In this document: piece by piece, positions 43,283-52,200 of the stretch | Layout: every line of letters begins with the position of its first letter | Position numbering within the stretch: the stretch's first letter is position 1 | Assembly (NCBI GenBank): GCA_964640655.1 | Contig: CAZXFT010000003.1 | Location: 62,001-126,000 of the forward strand | Reading direction: 5' to 3' | From: BJGO01 sp964640655 | GTDB lineage: Bacteria; Bacteroidota; Bacteroidia; Chitinophagales; UBA10324 | DNA length: 64,000 nucleotides | The notes under the pieces: model-generated | Told to the model about the DNA's origin: nothing | The model's database searches: none | Seen by the model: the letters and a program-made list of their open reading frames with translations, nothing else | Program-made: the position numbers and the translations under genes

Positions 43283-44510
43283 CGAGGTAATGCAGGGTGG
43301 AACAATTCGATGCACGCAAAATTGATTGTGCCTGTTGTTGAATCTGCTCTGCAGTAACAGCTAAGTATTGTTGCTTCTCTTTGTTTACAATATCAGCATC
43401 GCCTAATAGTTCGGCATAAGCCAATCCCATAGCTCTGTTCAGCAATTCAGTTTCACCAAATTCCATCTGAGACTCGATGCGGTTTTTCACTTTCTGAAGT
43501 TCCGCATCAGAAATACGTTCCAGAATCACTTTGTTTAATTCTACCTTCAATGCGGCTTCGGCATCGATAGTTGTAATACCATCGGCCAATTTACCTTCAA
43601 CCACCAGTAATCCGGGATCTATGCTACCGGTGATGTATGCAGATATTTCAGAAAATATTTTTTTCTCTTTCACTAAAGGATGAAACAAACGCGACGAACG
43701 ACCTGCTGACAAAATATCACTGAGCAAATCGGCTGCAAAATAATTGTCGTCGTAGCGCGCAGGCATGTGATAAGCTTTGTATATAGCGGTTACAGGCACA
43801 TCGGATTTCACTTCCATAAAACGTGCTTCGTTTTGAGCCGGTTCTTTGGGAATGTTATTTTTAGTGACAGGTGTACCTGCCGGTATATCTCCAAACCATT
43901 TTTCACTCATGGCAAATCCTTCTTCGGCACTGATGCTACCTGCCAATACAAGCACGGCATTGTTGGGTCTGTAGTAGGAATAAAAAAATTGTTCAACATC
44001 TTTCAATGATGCTTCTTCAATGTGTTTCAACTCTTTACCAATTGTTGGCCACTGATATGGATGGGTCGTATATGCCAATGCACGCAGCTTGTGCCATACA
44101 TCGCCATAAGGCTGATTGAGGTAATGCTCTTTAAATTCTTCGCTGACCACTTTGCGCTGCACATCAAGTGCCGCACCAAAGTTGAGCTTGTTCATTCTAT
44201 CCGATTCCAGCCACAATGCGGTTTCCAGATTTTCTGCCGGAATGGTTTCGTAATAGTTGGTAATGTCGTTAGAAGTAAAGGCATTATTCTCAGCACCGGC
44301 TAATTGCAGCGGCCCATCGAACACAGGAATATGTTCCGAGCCTCCAAACATTAAATGCTCAAATAGATGTGCAAATCCGGTTCGCTCGGGGTGTTCGTCG
44401 CGCGCACCTACATTGTATAATAAGTTAACTGCTATCAATGGGGTGCTACGATCTTCGTGAACGATAACCCGAAGGCCGTTTGATAAAGTATACTTCTTAA
44501 ACGAAATCAT
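43275..44510 (-). CDS. M16 family zinc metallopeptidase
   Basis: A 411-residue insulinase/pitrilysin-type peptidase. The inverted zinc motif HLFEH lies at about residues 48-52 in GFAHLFEHLMFGG, and the third ligand Glu is in the downstream region around AENLETALWLESDRMN. LSNGLRVIVHEDRSTPLIAV is the typical start. The C-terminal M16C domain follows (KAYHMPARYDDNYFAADLLS, SEISAYITGSIDPG). It has no signal peptide, so it may act inside the cell. Only one half (~410 residues) is present, as in two-subunit M16 pairs, but no partner gene is adjacent. Start at ATG 44510. Confidence 0.9.
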   Translation of the reverse strand: MISFKKYTLSNGLRVIVHEDRSTPLIAVNLLYNVGARDEHPERTGFAHLFEHLMFGGSEHIPVFDGPLQLAGAENNAFTSNDITNYYETIPAENLETALWLESDRMNKLNFGAALDVQRKVVSEEFKEHYLNQPYGDVWHKLRALAYTTHPYQWPTIGKELKHIEEASLKDVEQFFYSYYRPNNAVLVLAGSISAEEGFAMSEKWFGDIPAGTPVTKNNIPKEPAQNEARFMEVKSDVPVTAIYKAYHMPARYDDNYFAADLLSDILSAGRSSRLFHPLVKEKKIFSEISAYITGSIDPGLLVVEGKLADGITTIDAEAALKVELNKVILERISDAELQKVKNRIESQMEFGETELLNRAMGLAYAELLGDADIVNKEKQQYLAVTAEQIQQQAQSILRASNCSTLHYLAN

Positions 44511-44592
44511 AAGTTGTATTGTGTTATACAAAAGTGCATTTGAATTTTTTATTCCACACAGCGACTTATTTTTAACCGCAACTATAATTGTC

Positions 44593-45834
44593 ATGAATTA
44601 CAAACACACAGCCTCCGAACGCTTTATGCGTTATGTTCAGATTGACACACAAAGTGATCCTCATTCAGATACATTTCCAACAACGGAGAAACAGAAAGAC
44701 CTTTCGCGAATGCTGACCGAAGAATTGATAGCTATGGGAATTGCAAATGTGCAAACGGATGAGTTCGGATATGTTTATGCAAGTATCCCCTCTAACAGCA
44801 GTAAGAAAGTTCCTGCTATAGCTTTTTGTGCTCACGTTGATACTGCACCGGATTGCAGTGGTTCAAATGTGAAACCTGTTTTACACAATAATTATCAGGG
44901 GCAGGATATTGTTTTGCCGGATGACATTACTCAGGTTATCAGAACGAAAGATTATCCGTATCTGAAAAAGCTGATAGGTCACGATATTATTACAGCATCA
45001 GGTTTAACACTACTGGGCTCTGACGATAAAGCAGGTGTGGCAGAAATTATGGATGCGGCTAACTTTTTTATACAGCATCCGGAAATAAAACATGGTGACA
45101 TTAAAATAGTATTTACACCCGACGAGGAAGTTGGAAAGGGTACAGCTAAAATTGATTTGAAAAAAGTTGAGGCAGATTATTGTTACACCTTGGATGGAGG
45201 AGAAGCAGGAGTGCTTGAGGATGAAACTTTCAGCGCCGATGCAGTTACAATTATTGTTCACGGAATTATTGCGCATCCTGGTTATGCAAAAGGAAAACTG
45301 GTAAATGCCTTGAAAATTGCCGGGGAAATTTTAGCAGCATTGCCTAAAGACAGACTCAGCCCGGAAACCACATCAGGTCGTGAAGGATTTTTTCATCCTA
45401 CCGGAGTAAATGGCATAGCGGAGCACTGTAGCATTGATTTTATTATCCGCGATTTTGATACCAAACAGCTTGCAGTAAAAGAATCATTATTAAAACAAAT
45501 TGCAGAAGATGTGGTGAGCAAGCACAAAGGCGCGCGTATGGCTTTTGAGGTGAAAGAGCAGTATCGAAACATGAAAGAAGTGTTAGACAAACATCAGCAT
45601 GTGGTACAATTTGCTGAGGAAGCCATTCAACGTGTGGGGTTGACACTAAATAAAGAAAGCATACGAGGCGGCACTGATGGCAGTAAATTATCATTTATGG
45701 GTTTGCCTTGTCCCAATTTGTTTGCAGGTGAGCAGGCTATTCACAGCAAGCATGAGTTCATTTCCGTTCAGGATATGAACAAAGCAGTGGATACCATTAT
45801 TGAACTGGTGAAAATCTGGGAGGAACGCAGTTAA
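44593..45834 (+). CDS. pepT: Peptidase T (tripeptide aminopeptidase)
   Basis: A 413-residue M20-type dizinc aminopeptidase that releases N-terminal residues from tripeptides in the cytoplasm. Metal and catalytic residues are visible in CAHVDTAPDCSG, LGSDDKAGVAEIM, FTPDEEVGKGTAKID, YTLDGGEAG, and the C-terminal RGGTDGSKLSFMGLPCPN. Length matches PepT. Start at ATG 44593 (MNYKHTASERFMRYVQIDT). Divergent from the M16 peptidase gene, with an 82-base gap. A 7/8 -7 element (TATAATTG) lies immediately upstream, but close to the ATG. Confidence 0.95.
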   Translation: MNYKHTASERFMRYVQIDTQSDPHSDTFPTTEKQKDLSRMLTEELIAMGIANVQTDEFGYVYASIPSNSSKKVPAIAFCAHVDTAPDCSGSNVKPVLHNNYQGQDIVLPDDITQVIRTKDYPYLKKLIGHDIITASGLTLLGSDDKAGVAEIMDAANFFIQHPEIKHGDIKIVFTPDEEVGKGTAKIDLKKVEADYCYTLDGGEAGVLEDETFSADAVTIIVHGIIAHPGYAKGKLVNALKIAGEILAALPKDRLSPETTSGREGFFHPTGVNGIAEHCSIDFIIRDFDTKQLAVKESLLKQIAEDVVSKHKGARMAFEVKEQYRNMKEVLDKHQHVVQFAEEAIQRVGLTLNKESIRGGTDGSKLSFMGLPCPNLFAGEQAIHSKHEFISVQDMNKAVDTIIELVKIWEERS

Positions 45835-45835
45835 G

Positions 45836-46561
45836 CTAGAATTTGAATCCCATAGTAAAACCTGCTCTGAAGCTGTTTCCATTTAGTACAGAAAATGCAT
45901 CGACTACAGAAGAAGGACTATTATTCTTTCGAAAGCGATCATAGTTCATCGTGTTATCTGTAAAATTGAAACTTCCACTACTGTTTACAATCTGAGTTCC
46001 CAGATATATATCAAAAACAATTCTTGATTTAGAGTTAGTAGCCGCGCCAAATAATAAACCACCTCCGTTCGAAATCTCGGTATAGGTATTGTCATAATTT
46101 ACATTCGTGTAGAATCCTGATTGTGGATCATATTCCTGACCTTCAGCTAAATCATTTTCTGACTTAAATACTCGGTATTTATAATAGACTGAGAAATAAG
46201 TATTCATTTTTATTTTCTCATCCTGATGAAGATATACTCTTATGGATGGGTGAAGGATATAGGAATTAATATTTCTGCTGTTGTTACTATTTAAAGTTCC
46301 ACCTGATACCGCAGAACCATTTTTAAACCGAAATGAGCCTTCAAGCATCAAAGAAACATTTTCATTTAAAAAACGCTCATAGCTGAATGTGGGATAATTA
46401 AACAATGCGTTCAATAAATTCATTCTCATAGCATTTTTATATGCTCCTTCATTAGTAATATCTACTTTGGCTTTAACTTTTTGAGGCTGTTTTTGTGCGT
46501 TTGTAACTGCGCATGAAACTAAGATGAGGCTAAAAATTAATTGAAGAATCTTATTTTTCAT
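45836..46561 (-). CDS. Probable outer-membrane beta-barrel protein
   Basis: A 241-residue exported protein. The signal peptide ends in VTNAQ, with a Cys in SCAVTNAQ that could alternatively be a lipobox. After a basic linker come alternating strands (AMRMNLLNALFNYPTFSYER, VSLMLEGSFRFKNG, SIRVYLHQDEKIKMNTYFSV, and a final FRAGFTMGFKF). The terminal Phe fits recognition by BamA. Resembles DUF3575-type barrels, but assignment is loose. Start at ATG 46561 (MKNKILQ). It ends 2 bases from convergent pepT. Function unknown. Confidence 0.65.
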   Translation of the reverse strand: MKNKILQLIFSLILVSCAVTNAQKQPQKVKAKVDITNEGAYKNAMRMNLLNALFNYPTFSYERFLNENVSLMLEGSFRFKNGSAVSGGTLNSNNSRNINSYILHPSIRVYLHQDEKIKMNTYFSVYYKYRVFKSENDLAEGQEYDPQSGFYTNVNYDNTYTEISNGGGLLFGAATNSKSRIVFDIYLGTQIVNSSGSFNFTDNTMNYDRFRKNNSPSSVVDAFSVLNGNSFRAGFTMGFKF

Positions 46562-46708
46562 ATAAAGTGAATTATGATTTGAATGCAATTTAACTCAGAT
46601 TTAATAAATTAGAATGAATTAAATATATGTGCAGTGTATTTCCACTAAGGAAACTTCATCTTAACATAAAGTATGTGTTTTCATAATGCTGACTTAACAT
46701 GTCGGTAA

Positions 46709-46716
46709 TAGGTTTG
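46709..46716 (+). promoter_or_regulatory. -7 promoter element of the lamin-tail gene (near-leaderless)
   Basis: TAGGTTTG is a full match to TAnnTTTG and ends only 7 bases before ATG 46724, implying a leader of very few bases. No clear -33 box. Confidence 0.45.
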
Positions 46717-46723
46717 CACACAA

Positions 46724-47248
46724 ATGAAAAAGCCCTTACTGTTAGCATTAACACTCACATTGGCAGCTTGTGTAAAAGAAAGAAACATAGAGCCACAACC
46801 TAAGGGGGAGATCAAGTTATATGTTAATGAAATCGTATCAAGTGGATCTTCACATATCAATGAATTTGGAACAGTAGAAGACTGGATGGAAATCTATAAT
46901 GATTCAGAAGATACTTTCAAGAGTAATGGTAAAACATTCTATTTAAGCGATACACTAGGCAATAGGTTATTGTATAAGATGCCTTCTTTTACCATCAATC
47001 CCAAAGGCTACTTGGTAGTGTTTTGTGATGATAAAGACACATTTGCAACACAAATACACACCAATTTTAAATTTAGTTCTGCCGGTGAACAAATACTGAT
47101 AACCTATATTGGTGCCTCTAATGATACAGTATCCGTTGATACCCGAATATTTGGTTCTATTACCGCAGGCAAGAGTGACGCACGTGTACCCGACGGTAGT
47201 GCCAACTGGAAATTAACTACACCAACACCAGGTGCACCTAATCAATAA
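46724..47248 (+). CDS. Lamin-tail-domain lipoprotein
   Basis: A 174-residue lipoprotein with lipobox LAAC (Cys16) and one lamin tail domain. Landmarks are LYVNEIVSSGSSHINEFG, the DWMEIYNDSEDTF strand, GKTFYLSDTLGN, FTINPKGYLVVFCDD, FKFSSAGEQILITY, and the end DGSANWKLTTPTPGAPNQ. Bacterial lamin tail domains occur in exported proteins, often next to nucleases or phosphatases. First gene of an apparent operon with an SdiA-regulated-type protein (17 bases on) and a porin. Confidence 0.85.
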   Translation: MKKPLLLALTLTLAACVKERNIEPQPKGEIKLYVNEIVSSGSSHINEFGTVEDWMEIYNDSEDTFKSNGKTFYLSDTLGNRLLYKMPSFTINPKGYLVVFCDDKDTFATQIHTNFKFSSAGEQILITYIGASNDTVSVDTRIFGSITAGKSDARVPDGSANWKLTTPTPGAPNQ

Positions 47249-47265
47249 ATTCAATTTATCTTATA

Positions 47266-47604
47266 ATGATTATTCACTTCTCCTTTTTGTTCGCACTACT
47301 GAGCATGAATATGCTTTCAGTTAAAGAGAAAGTGCCTATGATAAAACCTACAACATCCACTGTATTGTCCATACCTGAACCATCAGATATTGCTACCGAT
47401 GGTCAGTATTTTTACATGGTCAGTGACAGGGGGCTTTTGTATAAAACAGAACTCAATGGTAAGGTAATATCCAAATCAAATTTCAATGGAGTTGACTATG
47501 AGGCTCTTTGTGTGGTTGGCGATCAGTTAATTGTGTCGGATGAGGGATCCAGAAAAATTTATTACTTCAATAAGCAATCGCTAAAAAAAAAGAAAGAACA
47601 GTAG
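47266..47604 (+). CDS. N-terminal part of an SdiA-regulated-type propeller gene, frame broken at an A9 run
   Basis: 112 codons of a gene that reads as one ~237-residue protein across 47266-47978. It begins with a hydrophobic signal-like stretch, then propeller repeats (TVLSIPEPSDIATDGQYFYM, VDYEALCVVGDQLIVSDEG) typical of the SdiA-regulated family. The frame ends in LKKKKEQ because of a run of nine A (47583-47591). Shifting by -1 at A-AAA-AAG (47586-47592) continues directly into ERTVVLNYDAATNRGVEGIT. One missing base or a programmed -1 frameshift explains it equally well. Confidence 0.75.
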   Translation: MIIHFSFLFALLSMNMLSVKEKVPMIKPTTSTVLSIPEPSDIATDGQYFYMVSDRGLLYKTELNGKVISKSNFNGVDYEALCVVGDQLIVSDEGSRKIYYFNKQSLKKKKEQ

Positions 47605-47636
47605 TTCTGAATTATGATGCTGCAACCAATCGCGGT

Positions 47637-47978
47637 GTGGAAGGTATCACTTATAATGCCACTAAAAAAGAATTTTATCTGTTCACCGAGAAAGATCCTG
47701 TAAGTTGTTTTGTGTATGATGAACTATGGCAGTTGAAAAATTATTTTATCATCCGAAATATCAATGATATATCGGCAGCATGTTATTATCACAATCAGCT
47801 TTGGATATTGAGTGATGAGGATGCCGCTATTTACCAATTGAATATAGAAACAGAACAGGTTGACATGAAATACCGCCTGAATCTGATTAATCCGGAAGGG
47901 TTGTGTATAGGTTCAAACGGAATATTGACCGTATGTAGTGACGACATGCAAAAGATTTTTAACTATCAGGGATTTTAG
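47637..47978 (+). CDS. C-terminal part of the frameshifted SdiA-regulated-type gene
   Basis: 113 codons from a nominal GTG, but the frame is open from the A9 run onward, so this is the rest of the gene beginning at 47266. It completes the propeller: FYLFTEKDPVSCFVYDELW, ISAACYYHNQLWILSDEDAA, LINPEGLCIGSNGILTVCSDD. The order strand-turn-LWILSDE repeats that in the first part (LIVSDEG). No signal peptide of its own. It ends 3 bases before the porin gene. Family function is unknown; the name comes from a quorum-sensing-regulated Salmonella gene. Confidence 0.7.
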   Translation: MEGITYNATKKEFYLFTEKDPVSCFVYDELWQLKNYFIIRNINDISAACYYHNQLWILSDEDAAIYQLNIETEQVDMKYRLNLINPEGLCIGSNGILTVCSDDMQKIFNYQGF

Positions 47979-47981
47979 ACA

Positions 47982-49106
47982 ATGAGAATATTCTTTACCA
48001 TTTGCTGTATGCTGTTTGTGGCACAATATAGTAATGCACAGTTCAGTATTACCAAAGGCAACGATAATTTTCAGATAGGCCTGCGCTCGTGTACATTCTA
48101 TAATAATAGGTTATACGAACCTGATGAAGACGACCTCAAAAAAGACAGATTCCGATTACGTGATATGCAAATAGAGTTTAAAGCCAAGTTTAATAATAAC
48201 TGGAAGGTAGTGTTACAAACCGATTTGGCCGACTTTGCCAGTGGCAGCACCCAAGATGAAGATAACGGTTTGATGGAAGCGCATGTAACATATTCGCCAT
48301 TCAGTTATGGTCCTGAAATTAAATTTGGTTTCGATAAGGTTTGTTATTCGCGGAGTTCACTCACATCATTGTATTCCACACCATTCTTTTCTCGTGCCGA
48401 AGTGGTGAGCGGTGATTTCTTTGCTCGTCGTGATGTGGGCTTACAGATTACACAAGGTTTCAAGAACGACAGAATTTTAGTTTACGGCGGCGTGTACACA
48501 GGGATGGGTGAAGCAAGTTTGAGCGGTGATAATGATGCATCCGGTAAGCTGGAATATATGGGACGTATAGAGTTTTCATATCCAAGCAAGTTCCGATATA
48601 ATGATATCGATGAAAAAATTTCACAAAGACCCATGTTCACAGTAGGTGCCAATGTACGATATGCCGAAAAGAAAACTGATACCGGTGTGGACTACGTTAT
48701 CAAAACTGTTAATGGTAAAAAGTCGGTGATGGGATTAGATGCTGCATTTCAGTGGAAAGGTTTTTCTTTTCTCTTTGAAATACACAAAGCACATCTTATA
48801 CCTAATGATACTATGCGTGTTATCAACAGCGGAAATAATAACATCAATGCAGGAGGATATTTAATTCAGGCAGCCTATAAAATCAGGCAGTGGCGCTCTG
48901 TATTTGCCATACGTTACGATGAAATCAATCCTAATGATTTGATTCAAAACGACATCAACCGTTCTGTAACATATGCCTATCGTTATTCCATACCATCCTC
49001 TAATACTTCGATTATGGTTAACTATATGTACCGCTTACCATATGTAGATACTGATGTAAAATGGAAGCGCGATGATTTTCGAATCGGTATTGTTACTAAT
49101 TTTTAA
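47982..49106 (+). CDS. OprO/P-type outer-membrane porin
   Basis: A 374-residue protein with signal peptide ending NAQ and a barrel of amphipathic strands. Typical phosphate-selective-porin-like segments are FQIGLRSCTFYNNRLYEP, FRLRDMQIEFKAKFNNNWKV, EAHVTYSPFSYGPEIKFGFD, RRDVGLQITQGFKNDRIL, and the final VKWKRDDFRIGIVTNF with terminal Phe. The substrate is probably anionic if the OprP relation holds, but this is inference. It follows the SdiA-regulated-type gene by 3 bases, so the three are probably one operon. Confidence 0.75.
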   Translation: MRIFFTICCMLFVAQYSNAQFSITKGNDNFQIGLRSCTFYNNRLYEPDEDDLKKDRFRLRDMQIEFKAKFNNNWKVVLQTDLADFASGSTQDEDNGLMEAHVTYSPFSYGPEIKFGFDKVCYSRSSLTSLYSTPFFSRAEVVSGDFFARRDVGLQITQGFKNDRILVYGGVYTGMGEASLSGDNDASGKLEYMGRIEFSYPSKFRYNDIDEKISQRPMFTVGANVRYAEKKTDTGVDYVIKTVNGKKSVMGLDAAFQWKGFSFLFEIHKAHLIPNDTMRVINSGNNNINAGGYLIQAAYKIRQWRSVFAIRYDEINPNDLIQNDINRSVTYAYRYSIPSSNTSIMVNYMYRLPYVDTDVKWKRDDFRIGIVTNF

Positions 49107-49218
49107 CATATAGCTATTCTGCTTAACAATCTCTTAATGCCGGCTTAAAGATGCGGCAATAACCCGCAATCACTTTTGTGCAGCCAAAAAACTAAAACCA
49201 AAAACCTCATTATACATC

Positions 49219-52200
49219 ATGAAAAAGATTACACAACTTATTGTAGCAATTATTTTATTGCTACAGTTTGCAACAACTACCCGTACAGTGGGTCAAGCAA
49301 CTAATCCCACTCCACAGTCTGTGCCATATTCACAGACTTTTTCAGGGTTCACCGGTTCAACAACAACATATCCTGCGGGTATTCAGGGCTGGACTATTTC
49401 CGGCTCATTGTCAACATCATTTCCTACTGCCGCACCTGCGGCAAATGCTGCATTGGCAGGAGGCTCTAATGCTACGACATCTGCAGGCGTTTATGATATG
49501 AATAATAAAATTGGAATCGTAGCCACAGGATCTAATATGCGTACCGTGTGTTTAGCTATAAACACTGTTGGTGTAGGAAGTAATGACATACAGGTATCTT
49601 ATCTAGGAGGCACACAGCGATATGAAAATACTCGTCAAAACCAGTTGGGTGTTCAATATAGAATTGGTACATCAGGTACATTTACTGATGTTACCGGGTC
49701 TGTATATACCAGTACTCCATTGGGAGGATCAACACAAACTACGGGAACTTCAACATTAAACCCCGCAACTATCACCTTTACCTTACCAGCTGCATGTAAA
49801 GAGCAGCCTGAAGTACAATTGCGTTGGTTAATCAGAGACCTCGCAGGTTCAGGAAACAGACCTTCATTTTCAGTTGATGATATTTCCATTACTTATGTAG
49901 CGCCAACACCAACTATTACTACCTCTACAGCTGCTCTACAGGCTTATTATGCTCAAAATGGTCAAGACTCTTATGAACAAACATTTACGGTTACAGGTGC
50001 TAATCTAACGGCTAACGTGGTCGTGACTGCACCAACACACTTCAGAGTATCTACAGACAATATAACTTATTCTAACAGTGTTACATTAACTCAATCAGGA
50101 GGAAGTCTTGTAGGAGAACCTGTTACGGTGTATGTGCGCGTTCACAATTCTGCACCGGCCGGAAGTATAGGAGGGGCAGGAGTTAACATAACTTGTACTT
50201 CAACAGGTGCTACTACACAAAATGTAAACATTCCAACAAGCACCATACTGCCAGCTGCAACGGCATTTACCCCTGGAAATATTGTAGTACAGAGAACTGG
50301 GTCCGGTCTATTGGCACTGAGCAGTGCAGCAACTATTATTGTAGTTGATGAATACACAACAACAGGCACTTATGTTCAATCGGTTATTTTACCAAATGCT
50401 TCATCCGGTAGCAATAAACGTGTTACCAACAGTGGTTCTGCAACTTCTGAGGGACAAATGACACTCTCATTAGATGGATCAAAATTAGTATGTGTCGGTT
50501 ATGATGCTCCTATAGGTTTGGGATCGGTAGTTTCAACAAGTGTCTCTACTGTAAATAGAATAGTAGGTGTAGTGAATGCCAATGGAACAGTAAATTCCAC
50601 AACACGCATTACCGATGGTTATGATGCTAATAATATCAGAAGTGGTGTTACCATAGATGGTAATTATTTCTGGACTACCGGTGCATCAGGAGGGACAGAT
50701 GGTGGTGTTAGATATTCGGCTTTAGGAAGTTCTACCAGTTCCCAATTATCTACAGCACCTGCCAATGCACGTGTAATTAATATTTTCGAGAATCAACTTT
50801 GGATGTCAGCAAATTCATCACCAAATGTAGGCGTTAGTAAGGTGGGTAGTGGGGTTAGTAATTCAACAGGTCAAGTAATTACATTGCAGACATCTTCGGG
50901 TTCTAATAATTATTCATTCCTTGTATTCGATAGAGAACCTGCAATAAATGGAGTGGATGTAATGTATGTTGCTGATCAGACATCTGGTCTATTAAAATAT
51001 TCTTTTAACGGGACAACATGGACAGCCCGCGGAGCACATACCGGTGCTGCAAGTGGTCTAACCGGTAAATTGGTAGGTGCAAATGTGGAATTATATGTTA
51101 CACTTGGTACAAGTGCGGGTAATCAGGTTTATCGTATTACAGATAACACTTCAAACACAACAAACTTAGCAGGAGCTATAAACACCGTAGGTACATTAAT
51201 ATGTACTGCACCAGCTAATACAGTTTTTCGTTCAGTACAATATGCACCCGTTGCATTACCGGGTACTCCTTCAGTTGCATTAACGCGCATTGAACCTGCT
51301 GCAGGCCCCATTTTACAGGCTTCTAGTAATAACGTTCTATATGGGATTCAGGCAACAGCGTCAACAGCAAATGCTATTCTTACAAGACTCACATTAACCA
51401 CAGCGGGTACTTATTCTATAAGCGATTTCATAGCTAATAGTTTCAGACTGTGGTATTCATCAGATAATAGTTTTGAAACAACTGATATATTAATTGGAAC
51501 AGCCCCAGTACCTTCATCAGGTGGTACAGTTGTTTATGATATTGCTCAAAAAATATTTAATACAACATCGGGTTACTTTTTCTTAACAGCAGATGTCCAG
51601 GGATCTGCTACTATTGGTAATACTATTAATATTACTGCAACTCCATTTGCGAATGTTCTTTTTGCAAATTCAGCTACAAAGTCTGGAAGTTTAACAACTG
51701 GTGGCGTTCAAACTATTGTTTCGAGTGTCTTGCCAACAACATTCTATTCCAATGGGGGTGACTTAGATAATTTGGCAAACTGGGGTGATCAAACAGATGG
51801 CACTATATATGTCGCAGGTCCTGCAAATTTCACATCAAACAACTATACTTTTATTGTTGCTAATGGGTCTAATACCATAGGTGCCAACTGGACGGTAAGC
51901 GGCACTAATTCAAAAGTTGTTGTATCTGCTTTAGAAACACTCAATCTACCGGCTGCATATACTTTCTCCGGTACTGTAGATGTATTGGATAATGGTACCT
52001 TGAACATATTTGGCACATCAATTCCAACATTTGGATTACTTGAAGAAAACAGTAATGTAAATTATTCAGGCGTATCACCGGTTTCACAGACCGTATCCGG
52101 ATCATTAACTGTTTCATACGGTAATTTAAAACTTACAGGAAGTGGTATAAAAGTTATAGGAGGTGTATTTAATACCGCTCCTATTAATGTTAAAGGTCAA

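Noticed and set aside
44514..44531. TTGTAT-N6-ATACAA inverted repeat near the M16 peptidase start
   Set aside because: AT-rich 6-base arms in an AT-rich gap are likely by chance.
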